Shown: in pieces, positions 15,730 through 23,804 of the stretch
Layout of the letters: every line of letters starts with the position of its first letter
Numbering within the stretch: the first letter of the stretch is position 1
Source: Taklimakanibacter sp050246735
GTDB lineage: Bacteria; Pseudomonadota; Alphaproteobacteria; Rhizobiales; Aestuariivirgaceae
Direction of reading: 5' to 3'
Length of the DNA stretch: 64,000 nucleotides
Assembly: GCA_050246735.1 (NCBI GenBank)
Contig: JBFWVM010000003.1
Span: forward strand, 310,001 to 374,000
Notes under the pieces: generated by a model
The model's database searches: none
The model's input: only the letters and a program-made list of their open reading frames with translations
What the model was told of the DNA's origin: nothing
Position numbers and translations under genes: made by a program

Positions 15730-16533
15730 TCAGCGCGCCTTGGCTGCGCCCATTGCACGCCTGATGACGGGAAGGATCACGCGGCGGGGCGCTCCGCGCA
15801 TGGCATAGGCGGCGAGCTTGTTCATCGTCCCCGGCATCACCAGCCGCTCGCCCGCCTTGAAGCCGGCCCAGCCGGCCTGGGCGACGGCCATGGCGCCTTT
15901 CGGCACCACCCGGCTCAGGGCGCGCGCCTGCTTCATGCCGGCGCGGCGCTGAAAACCGGTGTCGACCGGGCCGGGGCTCAAGGCCGTCAGCGTGACGCCC
16001 GTCCCTTTCGTCTCCTCATGGAGCGCCTCGGTGAAGGACAGCACGAAGGCCTTGCTGGCGAAATAGACGGCCATGTTGGGACCCGGCATGAAGCCCGCGG
16101 TCGAGGCGACGTTGATGACGCCGCCCGAGCCCCTGGCGATCATCCCGGGCAGGAAGCGCAAGGTGAGATCGGTCAGCGCGCGGACATTGAGATCGATCAT
16201 CTGCAGCTGGTCCTCGCGCGCGATCTCCACCGCCTTGCCGATCAGCCCGTAGCCGGCATTGTTGACGAGGACGCCGACCTCGAGCCGGCGGGCCTCGAGC
16301 TCGTCGGCCAGCGTCTGGCCCGAGCCGGGCTTGCCCAGATCGAGCACGATGACGGTGACCGGCACGGCATAGCGGGCGATCACCACGCCGCGCACGCGAT
16401 GCAGCTCGGCCTCGGTGCGCGCCACCAGGATTAGCGGATGGCCGTCGCCGGCCGCCACATGGGCGAAGGCTTCGCCGATGCCGCCCGAGGCGCCGGTGAT
16501 CAGAACTTCCGGTAGGGAAGATTTTTCGCCCAT
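15730..16533 (-). CDS. Short-chain dehydrogenase/reductase
   Basis: A 267-residue classical SDR of the YqjQ/DltE type. Motifs: TGASGGIGEAF near residue 12, NNAG in VLVNNAGYGL, Ser in INVASTAGF, and the catalytic YFASK. The C-terminal region is longer than in sugar SDRs and contains a hydrophobic, basic tail (AYAMRGAPRRVILPVIRRAM) that may contact the membrane. I take the ATG at 16533; one seven codons earlier is possible. Substrate unknown. Confidence 0.85.
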   Translation of the reverse strand: MGEKSSLPEVLITGASGGIGEAFAHVAAGDGHPLILVARTEAELHRVRGVVIARYAVPVTVIVLDLGKPGSGQTLADELEARRLEVGVLVNNAGYGLIGKAVEIAREDQLQMIDLNVRALTDLTLRFLPGMIARGSGGVINVASTAGFMPGPNMAVYFASKAFVLSFTEALHEETKGTGVTLTALSPGPVDTGFQRRAGMKQARALSRVVPKGAMAVAQAGWAGFKAGERLVMPGTMNKLAAYAMRGAPRRVILPVIRRAMGAAKAR

Positions 16534-16594
16534 CACCCTCTGTCTAGACGGCAATTGGGGCGGAGAAAAGATGCGCCGTGACTCCGCGCGCCTC

Positions 16595-16611
16595 GCCCGC
16601 GCTGCGCGGGC
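16595..16611 (-). terminator. Possible terminator after the fds operon
   Basis: A GC-rich inverted repeat, GCCCGCG and CGCGGGC separated by CTG, lies just past the fdsD stop in the direction of transcription. The T-rich stretch (CTTTTCTCC) comes some 17 bases later, so it is not a classical intrinsic terminator. Confidence 0.3.
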
Positions 16612-16621
16612 AACGAGCAGG

Positions 16622-16837
16622 TCAGCCGAGGCCCAGCTTCCTGCCGGCGGCGAGCGCCACGGGGCTCAGCGCGCCGGCGTCCCTGGCGATGACCTCGGCC
16701 AGCTGCCTGCGCATGCGCGGATCCCAGAAAGACTTGATATGGTTTGCCGTTTCCGCGACGGCCTGGTCTTCGGGATAGGTCGCGAAGGCCCTGGCGATCT
16801 GGTTGGCCATGCGCTTGATGTCCTTGAACTGATCCAT
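16622..16837 (-). CDS. fdsD: Formate dehydrogenase delta subunit FdsD
   Basis: A 71-residue small subunit needed for assembly or stability of the soluble NAD-dependent formate dehydrogenase. It matches the FdsD pattern: IKRMANQIARAFATYPEDQA, then HIKSFWDPRMRRQL. It is the last gene of fdsGBACD, 19 bases after fdhD. Length is usual for the family. FdsD is thought to help insert the cofactor together with FdhD/FdsC. Confidence 0.88.
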   Translation of the reverse strand: MDQFKDIKRMANQIARAFATYPEDQAVAETANHIKSFWDPRMRRQLAEVIARDAGALSPVALAAGRKLGLG

Positions 16838-16856
16838 GGGGTCGGGGTCTGCCTGC

Positions 16857-17660
16857 TCAATGAAAACACACGATGCCGTCGGCGGCGCGGCACGCCAGCG
16901 TGATGCCGGCGGCGCGGGCCAACTGCAAGGCGAGGCCGGTCGGCGCGGAGATCGTGACCAGATGGGCTATTCCCGTCTGGGCGCATTTCTGCACCAACTC
17001 GAAGCTGCAGCGGCTGGTCATGGCGACGAAGCCCGTCCGCCGGTCGAGACCCTGGCGGATCACGGCGCCCAGCAGCTTGTCGAGGGCGTTATGACGGCCG
17101 ATATCCTCGCGCGCCAGCAGGATCCCGCCCGTGGGGCTCACCCAGGCCGCGGCATGGACCGAATGATTGAGGCGGTTCATCGGCTGATGCGCGGGAAATC
17201 CGGCGAAAGCCTTGAGCGCGGCGGCCGGATCGAGCGTGAAGGCCGGGCGGACCGGCCTTATCGGTTTGACGACGTCGGCGATGTCCTCGACGCCGCACAG
17301 GCCGCAGCCGGTGCGGCCTTCGAGGGCGCGGGCGGAACGCGGCTTCAGCGCCGCCGCGTCGACGGCGATATCGACGCAGAAACCGTTGACGACGGTGAGC
17401 GCCATCACGTTGCGGATGGCGGCGGCATCGGTCACGAAGCCCTCGGACAGCGAGAAGCCGACGGCGAAATCCTCGAGATCGGCGGGCGTCGCCATCATCA
17501 CCGCGGTCGAGACGGAATTGTGCATGATCGCGACCGGCACTTCCTCCGCCACCTGCCAGACGACGCCCGAGACGCCGCCGTCGACGCGATGCAGCCGGCC
17601 CTCGGCCGGCCGCGAGGCCGCGGGCTCAGACGTCCAGGAGGGATCTGGCCGCGCGGTCAC
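16857..17660 (-). CDS. fdhD: Formate dehydrogenase accessory sulfurtransferase FdhD (FdsC)
   Basis: A 267-residue cytoplasmic protein that passes sulfur from a cysteine desulfurase to the bis-MGD cofactor, an essential step for formate dehydrogenase activity. The sulfur-carrying cysteine loop is TGCGLCGVEDI (CxxC), and the nucleotide-binding end has REDIGRHNALDKLLG. The start is GTG, 4 bases after the fdsA stop. It is the fourth gene of fdsGBACD. A second, diverged FdhD is encoded at 30115-31023. Confidence 0.92.
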   Translation of the reverse strand: MTARPDPSWTSEPAASRPAEGRLHRVDGGVSGVVWQVAEEVPVAIMHNSVSTAVMMATPADLEDFAVGFSLSEGFVTDAAAIRNVMALTVVNGFCVDIAVDAAALKPRSARALEGRTGCGLCGVEDIADVVKPIRPVRPAFTLDPAAALKAFAGFPAHQPMNRLNHSVHAAAWVSPTGGILLAREDIGRHNALDKLLGAVIRQGLDRRTGFVAMTSRCSFELVQKCAQTGIAHLVTISAPTGLALQLARAAGITLACRAADGIVCFH

Positions 17661-17664
17661 GCGC

Positions 17665-20550
17665 TCACTCGGCCGCGACCAGCGGCTTGACGGCGACGCG
17701 CTTGTGCTCGCTTTCGCGATGCTCTCTTTCCACCTGCCAGTCGGAAGGCTGGTTGGACGGCGTCACCTGCACCGCCGTCACCTTGTATTCGGGGCATTCG
17801 GTGGCCCAGTCGGCATTGTCGGTGGTGATCACGTTGGCGCCGGTCATCGGATGGTGGAAGGTGGTGTAGACGACGCCCTGCGGCATGCGCTCGGAGATCA
17901 TCGCCCGCAAGGTTATGGCGCCCATGCGGCTCGACAGCGAGACCATCGAGCCGTCCCTGACGCCGCGCAGCTCCGCGTCATGCGGATGGATCTCGAGGAC
18001 GTCCTCCGGATGCCAGGCGACGTTGCCGGTGCGCCGCGTCTGGGCGCCGACATTGTACTGGCTCAGGATACGGCCGGTGGTGAGGATCAGCGGGAAGGAG
18101 CGGCTGGTGCGCTCGTCCGTCGGCACGAATTCGGTCACCATGAAGCGGCCCTTGCCGCGCACGAACCTGCCGACATGCATGACGGGGGTGCCCTCGGGTG
18201 CCGCGTCGTTGCACGGCCACTGCACCGATCCCAGCCGGTCGAGCTTGTCGAAGCTCACGCCCGCGAAGGTCGGCGTCACGCGGGCGATCTCGTCCATGAT
18301 CTCCGCTTCCGACGCGTAGTCCATCGGATAGCCCATGGCGGCGGAGATCCGCGCGACGACCTGCCATTCCTGCATGCCCTGCTTCGGCGCCATCACCGGG
18401 CGCACGCGGTTGACGCGGCGCTCGGCATTGACGAAGGTGCCGTTCTTCTCGAGGAAGGAGGTGCCGGGCAGGAACACATGCGCGAAGGCCGCCGTCTCGT
18501 TGAGGAAGAGATCCTGCACCACCAGGCATTCGAGCGATTCGAGGGCGGCATTCACATGCCTGGTGTTGGGATCGGACTGCGCGATGTCCTCGCCCTGCAC
18601 GAACAGGCCCTTGAAGGAGCCTTCGACGGCGGCGTTGAACATGTTGGGAATGCGCAGGCCGGGCTCCGGATCGAGCCCGACATTCCATGCCTTCTCGAAG
18701 AGGCCGCGCACCGTGTCGTCGGCGATGTGGCGGTAGCCGGTGAACTCGTGCGGGAAGGACCCCATGTCGCAGGACCCCTGGACATTGTTCTGGCCGCGCA
18801 GCGGGTTCACGCCGACGCCTTCCCGCCCGATATTGCCGGTCGCCATTGCGAGATTGGCCATGGCCATGACCATGGTCGAGCCCTGGCTGTGCTCGGTGAC
18901 GCCGAGGCCGTAGTAGATGGCGCCATTGCCGCCCGTCGCATAGAGGCGGGCCGCCGAGCGCACGTCGGCGGCGCCGACGCCGAGGACGGATTCGAGCGCT
19001 TCCGGCGAGTTCTCGGGGTCGGCGATGAATTTCTCCCAGCGCGCGAAGTCCTCGGGCTCGCAGCGCTCGGCCACGAAGTCGCGCTTGACCAGGCCTTCGG
19101 TCACCACGACATGGGCGAAGGCGTTGAACATCGCGACATTGGTGCCGGGCAGGAGCGGCAGGTGATAGTCGGCCTTTATGTGCGGCGAGCGCACCAGGTC
19201 GATCCGGCGCGGGTCGACGACGATGAGCCGGGCGCCCTCGCGCAGCCGCTTCTTCATGCGCGAGGCGAAGACCGGGTGGGCGTCGGTCGGATTGGCGCCG
19301 ATGACGATGATGACGTCGGCCTTCTCCACCGACTTGAAGTCCTGGGTGCCGGCGGAGGTGCCGAAGGTCTTGCTCAGGCCGTAGCCGGTCGGCGAGTGGC
19401 AGACGCGCGCGCAGGTGTCGACATTGTTGTTGTGGAAGGCGGCGCGGACCATCTTCTGCACCACATAGACTTCCTCGTTGGTGCAGCGCGAGGAGGTGAT
19501 GCCGCCGATCGCGCCAACGCCGTGCCGGGCCTGGATGTCGAGGAAACGCCTGGCGGTGAAATCGATCGCCTCGTCCCAGGAGACCTCGCGCCACGGATCG
19601 GTGATCTTCTCGCGCAGCATCGGCTTGAGCTTGCGGTCCCGATGGGTGGCGTAGCCCCAGGCGAAGCGGCCCTTCACGCAGGAATGGCCCTCATTGGCGC
19701 CGCCGTCCTTGTAGGGCATCATGCGCACGACCTCCTCGCCCTTCATCTCGGCCTTGAAGGAGCAGCCGACGCCGCAATAGGCGCAGGTCGTCACCACCGA
19801 ATGATCGGGCTGGCCCCGGTCGATGATCGAGTTCTCGGTCAGCGTCGCGGTCGGGCAGGCCTGCACGCAGGCGCCGCAGGAGACGCATTCGGAGCTGAGG
19901 AAATCCTCGTCCATGCCGGCCGAGACATGCGAGGCGAAGCCGCGTCCGTCGATGGTCAGCGCGAAGGTGCCCTGCACCTCCTCGCAGGCGCGCACGCAGC
20001 GCGAGCAGACGATGCATTTGGACGGATCGAAGGTGAAATAGGGATTGCTCTCGTCCTTGGGCTTGTAGAGGAAGTTCTCCGATCCGTTCCGCGTCGGGAA
20101 GACGTGATTTTCGCCGTCATAGCCGTAGCGCACTTCGCGCAGTCCGACCGCTCCCGCCATGTCCTGCAATTCGCAGTCGCCATTGGCGGCGCAGGTCAGG
20201 CAGTCGAGCGGATGGTCGGAGATGTAGAGCTCCATCACGCCGCGGCGCAACTGCGCCAGATGGTCGTTCTGGGTCCTGACCTTGATGCCTTCGGCCACCG
20301 GTGTGGTGCAGGAGGCGGGAGTTCCCTTGCGGCCCTCGATCTCCACCAGGCAGAGTCGGCAGGAACCGAAGCTCTTCATCGAATCGGTGGCGCAGAGCTT
20401 GGGGATCCTGGTGCCGAGCTCCATCGCGGCGCGCATGATGGAGGTGCCTTCCGGCACCGTCACGGACTGGCCGTCGATCTCGAGCGTGACCATTCTGGCC
20501 GCCGGCGACCTGGGCGTGCCGTAATCGATTTCCTTGATGAGCGTCGTCAT
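17665..20550 (-). CDS. fdsA: NAD-dependent formate dehydrogenase alpha subunit FdsA (molybdenum bis-MGD)
   Basis: A 961-residue catalytic subunit that oxidises formate to CO2. Domains in order: N-terminal [2Fe-2S] (GSCRLCLVEI), the His/Cys cluster region (DCLTCAANGDCELQ), two [4Fe-4S] clusters (CIVCSRCVRACEEVQ and CVSCGACVQACPTATL), a further cluster (CAYCGVGCSFKAE), then the large molybdopterin domains. The metal ligand is cysteine, followed by the conserved histidine (CARVCHSPTGYG), so this is a Cys enzyme without selenocysteine. GQNNVQGSCDMG and the C-terminal LTTGRILSQYN are pterin-binding segments. It lies between fdsB and fdhD. It corresponds to the molybdenum FDH2-type enzyme of methylotrophs. 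Confidence 0.95.
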   Translation of the reverse strand: MTTLIKEIDYGTPRSPAARMVTLEIDGQSVTVPEGTSIMRAAMELGTRIPKLCATDSMKSFGSCRLCLVEIEGRKGTPASCTTPVAEGIKVRTQNDHLAQLRRGVMELYISDHPLDCLTCAANGDCELQDMAGAVGLREVRYGYDGENHVFPTRNGSENFLYKPKDESNPYFTFDPSKCIVCSRCVRACEEVQGTFALTIDGRGFASHVSAGMDEDFLSSECVSCGACVQACPTATLTENSIIDRGQPDHSVVTTCAYCGVGCSFKAEMKGEEVVRMMPYKDGGANEGHSCVKGRFAWGYATHRDRKLKPMLREKITDPWREVSWDEAIDFTARRFLDIQARHGVGAIGGITSSRCTNEEVYVVQKMVRAAFHNNNVDTCARVCHSPTGYGLSKTFGTSAGTQDFKSVEKADVIIVIGANPTDAHPVFASRMKKRLREGARLIVVDPRRIDLVRSPHIKADYHLPLLPGTNVAMFNAFAHVVVTEGLVKRDFVAERCEPEDFARWEKFIADPENSPEALESVLGVGAADVRSAARLYATGGNGAIYYGLGVTEHSQGSTMVMAMANLAMATGNIGREGVGVNPLRGQNNVQGSCDMGSFPHEFTGYRHIADDTVRGLFEKAWNVGLDPEPGLRIPNMFNAAVEGSFKGLFVQGEDIAQSDPNTRHVNAALESLECLVVQDLFLNETAAFAHVFLPGTSFLEKNGTFVNAERRVNRVRPVMAPKQGMQEWQVVARISAAMGYPMDYASEAEIMDEIARVTPTFAGVSFDKLDRLGSVQWPCNDAAPEGTPVMHVGRFVRGKGRFMVTEFVPTDERTSRSFPLILTTGRILSQYNVGAQTRRTGNVAWHPEDVLEIHPHDAELRGVRDGSMVSLSSRMGAITLRAMISERMPQGVVYTTFHHPMTGANVITTDNADWATECPEYKVTAVQVTPSNQPSDWQVEREHRESEHKRVAVKPLVAAE

Positions 20551-20560
20551 TCTCGCTCTC

Positions 20561-22111
20561 CTATTCTGCGGCCTTCGCCGTGGGACGGTCGAAGTCTTCG
20601 GGAAAATGCCTGATGGCGCTCTGCACCGGCATGGGCGTCAGCCCGCCCATGGCGCAGAGCGAGCCCTCGATCATGGTCCGGCAGAGATCGTCGAGGACGA
20701 CCAGATTCCTGTCGCGCTCGATTCCGGCGATGATGCGGTCGATCACCTCGACGCCGCGGACCGAGCCGATGCGGCAGGGCGTGCACTTGCCGCAGGATTC
20801 GCTAGCGCAGAACTCCATGGCGAAGCGCGCCTGGCGCGCCATGTCGACCGTGTCGTCGAACACCACGATGCCGCCATGACCCACCATCGCGCCATTGGCG
20901 GCGAAGGTCTCGTAATCCATCGGCAGGTCGAACTGCGAGGCCGGAACATAGGAGCCGAGCGGCCCGCCGACCTGGACGGCGCGGGCGGGGCGGCCCGAAT
21001 GCGTGCCGCCGCCGAAATCCTCGAGAAGCTCGCGCAAGGTGACACCGAAAGCCTTCTCGACCAGTCCGCCGCGCCTGACGTTGCCGGCGAGCTGGAAGGG
21101 CAGCGTGCCGCGCGAGCGGCCCATGCCGTAATTCTTGTAGAATTCCGCCCCTTTAGCCACGATGTCCGGCACCGCCGCGAAGCTCAGCACGTTGTTGATG
21201 ACGGTCGGCTTGCCGAACAGGCCTTCGAGGGCCGGGATCGGCGGCTTCGGCCGCACCATGCCGCGCTTGCCTTCGAGGCTGTCGAGCATGGAGGTCTCCT
21301 CGCCGCAGATATAGGCGCCGGCGCCGGTGCGGACCGCGAGGGTAAAGGTCCTGCCCGAGCCCTGGATATCGTCGCCGAGCCAGCGCGCCGCGACCGCCCG
21401 GGCGATCGCCTTCTTCATCTTGGCGATGGCATGGGGATATTCGGAGCGGATGTAGATCAGTCCCGCCGTGGCGCCCGTGGCGATGCCGGCGATGGCCATG
21501 CCCTCGATCAGGGTGAAGGGATCGCCTTCCATCAGCATGCGGTCGGCGAAGGTGCCGCTGTCGCCCTCATCGGCATTGCAGCAGACATATTTCCGATCGG
21601 CCCTGGCGTCGTGGACGGTCTTCCATTTGATGCCGGTCGGGAAGCCGGCGCCGCCGCGGCCGCGCAGGCCGGATTCGGTGACCTCCCTGACGATGTCGGC
21701 GCCCGATCTGGCGAGCGCCGCGGTGAGGCCGGCGAAACCGCCATGCGCCACATAGTCCTCGATCGACAGGGGATCGATGACGCCGCAGCGCGCGAAGGTG
21801 AGACGCTCCTGCCTTTTCAGGTAATCGATGTCCCCGGTGAGGCCGTGCGCCAGGCGATGGCGGCCGCCGTCCAGGAAACCGGCATCGAAGAGCGAAGCGA
21901 CATCCTGCGCGGCAACCGGGCCGTAGGCGATGCGGCCCTGCGCCGTGTCCACCTCGACCAGAGGCTCCAGCCAGAACAGGCCGCGCGAGCCGGTGCGGAC
22001 GACGTCGAGCTCGAGGCCACGCTTGTCCGCTTCCGTCCTGATGGCGGCGGCGACTTCGTCGGCGCCCATCGAGAGGGCTGCGGCGTCATCGGGAACGAAC
22101 AGCCGGGTCAT
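20561..22111 (-). CDS. fdsB: Formate dehydrogenase beta subunit FdsB (NuoF-like, FMN)
   Basis: A 516-residue flavin subunit that hands electrons from FdsA to NAD+. The first ~110 residues form a thioredoxin-like domain without cluster cysteines, typical of FdsB. The NuoF part has GRGGAGFPTG (NADH/FMN), NADEGDSGTF (FMN), GAGAYICGEETSML, the [4Fe-4S] motif ESCGKCTPCRIG and a final Cys in CAMGGLTP. The ATG at 22111 overlaps the fdsG stop by 4 bases, which fixes the start. A readthrough frame begins further upstream but is inside fdsG. Confidence 0.94.
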   Translation of the reverse strand: MTRLFVPDDAAALSMGADEVAAAIRTEADKRGLELDVVRTGSRGLFWLEPLVEVDTAQGRIAYGPVAAQDVASLFDAGFLDGGRHRLAHGLTGDIDYLKRQERLTFARCGVIDPLSIEDYVAHGGFAGLTAALARSGADIVREVTESGLRGRGGAGFPTGIKWKTVHDARADRKYVCCNADEGDSGTFADRMLMEGDPFTLIEGMAIAGIATGATAGLIYIRSEYPHAIAKMKKAIARAVAARWLGDDIQGSGRTFTLAVRTGAGAYICGEETSMLDSLEGKRGMVRPKPPIPALEGLFGKPTVINNVLSFAAVPDIVAKGAEFYKNYGMGRSRGTLPFQLAGNVRRGGLVEKAFGVTLRELLEDFGGGTHSGRPARAVQVGGPLGSYVPASQFDLPMDYETFAANGAMVGHGGIVVFDDTVDMARQARFAMEFCASESCGKCTPCRIGSVRGVEVIDRIIAGIERDRNLVVLDDLCRTMIEGSLCAMGGLTPMPVQSAIRHFPEDFDRPTAKAAE

Positions 22112-22650
22112 TGCGCCGCCTCGCCCAGGGTTTGCGCCATGATCTCGTCGAAGCGCCGGGCGTCGACGCGGCCATGCAGGCGGCCATCGACCATCATCGC
22201 CGGAGACAGGGCGCAATTGCCGAGACAGTAGACGGCTTCGAGCGTGACAGTGCCGTCAGCGGTCGTCTCGCCGAAGCCCGCCTTGAGGCTCGTCCTGGCG
22301 TGATTGCACAGCGCCTCGCCGTTCATCGACTGGCAGGATTCGGCGCGGCAGATCTTCACGACATGGCGGCCGGCGGGCGCCCGGCGGAAATCGTGATAGA
22401 AGGTGACGACGCCGTGCACCTCGGCGCGCGAGAGATTGAGCGCCCGGGCGATCACCGGCAGGACGCTCTCGGACACGTGGCCCAGCGCCTCCTGCACCTC
22501 GTGCAGGATCTCCAGCAGCTCGTCGGGGCGGTTGCCGTGGCGCTTGCAGACGTCGCGGACACGTTCGCCGTGTGGTGACGCGGGATGCGAAAAAGTGGAG
22601 TCCGGGTTTTCGCGCGAATCCCGCGCCCCTTTACGATCGCTCACGTTCAT
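22108..22650 (-). CDS. fdsG: Formate dehydrogenase gamma subunit FdsG (NuoE-like)
   Basis: A 180-residue [2Fe-2S] subunit. The four cluster cysteines are in CRAESCQSMNGE and VYCLGNCALSP, in a thioredoxin-like fold preceded by a helical domain (LLEILHEVQEALGHVSESVLP). The first ~28 residues are hydrophilic and not conserved, so the true start could be later. It is the first gene of fdsGBACD, with 173 bases before it that contain a LysR-type site at 22799-22813. Confidence 0.93.
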   Translation of the reverse strand: MNVSDRKGARDSRENPDSTFSHPASPHGERVRDVCKRHGNRPDELLEILHEVQEALGHVSESVLPVIARALNLSRAEVHGVVTFYHDFRRAPAGRHVVKICRAESCQSMNGEALCNHARTSLKAGFGETTADGTVTLEAVYCLGNCALSPAMMVDGRLHGRVDARRFDEIMAQTLGEAAQ

Positions 22651-22798
22651 GACCTCGGGCTCCGCCCAAGGTCATCGTGATCTCGTGATAGTCCAGGCTT
22701 CGTCGACATCGAGCCACACCTTCCTGGCCGGAGAACCGGCGCCGGGTACAAGAGTAGATGATCATCCCGGTTTTGCTGGAACAGGCCGGTTCGGGCAA

Positions 22799-22813
22799 AT
22801 CGGTAGTTCCGAT
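22799..22813. promoter_or_regulatory. LysR-type operator candidate (T-N11-A dyad) upstream of fdsG
   Basis: A perfect inverted repeat ATCGG-TAGTT-CCGAT. The T at 22800 and A at 22812 form the T-N11-A core of LysR-type binding sites. It lies between the LysR stop (22824) and fdsG, about 150 bases before the fdsG start, the normal place for an activator's recognition site. Confidence 0.55.
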
Positions 22814-22823
22814 AGGTCGATTG

Positions 22824-23750
22824 TCAGGTCCGATGAAAGACGGGGGTCCGCAAAGCGGCGGGATCGAAGCCGAGGGCGACGTGCTGCAATGCAGCAATGA
22901 TCGGGGCCAGAGGCTCGCGATCGACCACCAGGAGGCCGACGGCATGCTCGACATCGGGACTGGTCAGGGGGACGGCGGAAATGCCGGTCGTCGGCCCCAG
23001 GGCGTCGAGGAAATATTCAGGCATGATGCTGGCGAGGCCGGTGAAACGCACGTTCGACCACAGGTTGATCACCGAATTGGTCTCGAGCCGCGGCTGCGGC
23101 TGGCAATTTGCCGCACGGAAGGCGCGATCGATGATGCGCCGGTTCTGCATGTTGGGAGTGAGCAGGCAGAGCGGCTCCTGCGCGGCCTCGAACCAGGTGA
23201 CCGTCTCGCGCCTGGCCAGCGGATGGCTTTCGGCGATGAACAGGCAATAGCGCTCGCGATAGAGCGGCGAGGCGACAAGACCGTCGATCGGCTCATTGTC
23301 GAGATAGGCTATGCCGACGTCGATGGAAAAATCGTTGAGGCCGCGCAGGATCTCGGCGGTGGCCAGCGAATAGACGGCGAAATCGACGCGCGGATGCTGG
23401 GCCTGCATGGTCTGGGTCAGGAGCGGCGCCATGGGCAGAGCCGAGGGCACGGCGCCGATCACCAGCTTCCCGGTCAGTTCCTCCATGCGCCCTTTGATGG
23501 AAGCGAGCTCCTGCTGCATCGCCTGCCAGTTGTCGAGGATCGTATGGGCCCATTTGAGGACTCTCTCGCCTTCCGGCGTCAGCCCGTGAAAGCGCTGGCC
23601 GCGCTCGACGATCGGCACGCCCAGCTCCTGCTCGAGCTGGCGGATGCGGCCGGAAAGGGTCGGCTGCGAGATGTTGCAGGCCTGGGCGGCCCGGGTGAAG
23701 TGTCTCTCCCGGGCGAGCGCGGCCAGATAGGCGAGCTGACGGATGTCCAT
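22824..23750 (-). CDS. LysR-family transcriptional regulator of formate dehydrogenase (FdsR-like)
   Basis: A 308-residue regulator. The N-terminal winged helix-turn-helix is textbook: LAYLAALARERHFTRAAQAC, then NISQPTLSGRIRQLEQELG. The C-terminal two-lobed effector domain covers about residues 90-300 (KLVIGAVPSALPMAPLL at its start). It is encoded between the two formate dehydrogenase operons on the same strand, 54 bases after one alpha subunit and 173 before fdsG. LysR proteins next to fds operons are known formate-responsive activators, so that role is likely here. Confidence 0.9.
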   Translation of the reverse strand: MDIRQLAYLAALARERHFTRAAQACNISQPTLSGRIRQLEQELGVPIVERGQRFHGLTPEGERVLKWAHTILDNWQAMQQELASIKGRMEELTGKLVIGAVPSALPMAPLLTQTMQAQHPRVDFAVYSLATAEILRGLNDFSIDVGIAYLDNEPIDGLVASPLYRERYCLFIAESHPLARRETVTWFEAAQEPLCLLTPNMQNRRIIDRAFRAANCQPQPRLETNSVINLWSNVRFTGLASIMPEYFLDALGPTTGISAVPLTSPDVEHAVGLLVVDREPLAPIIAALQHVALGFDPAALRTPVFHRT

Positions 23751-23804
23751 GAACCCCGATAGCAGATCAACGGCGGTCCGATGAAGAGGGGTCCTTGACA
23801 GGCT

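Noticed and set aside
17212..20613. A very long open frame on the plus strand opposite fdsA
   Set aside because: It is longer than the real gene but mirrors it in a GC-rich region with biased codon use. It has no recognisable domain, and the minus-strand fdsA has every expected motif.
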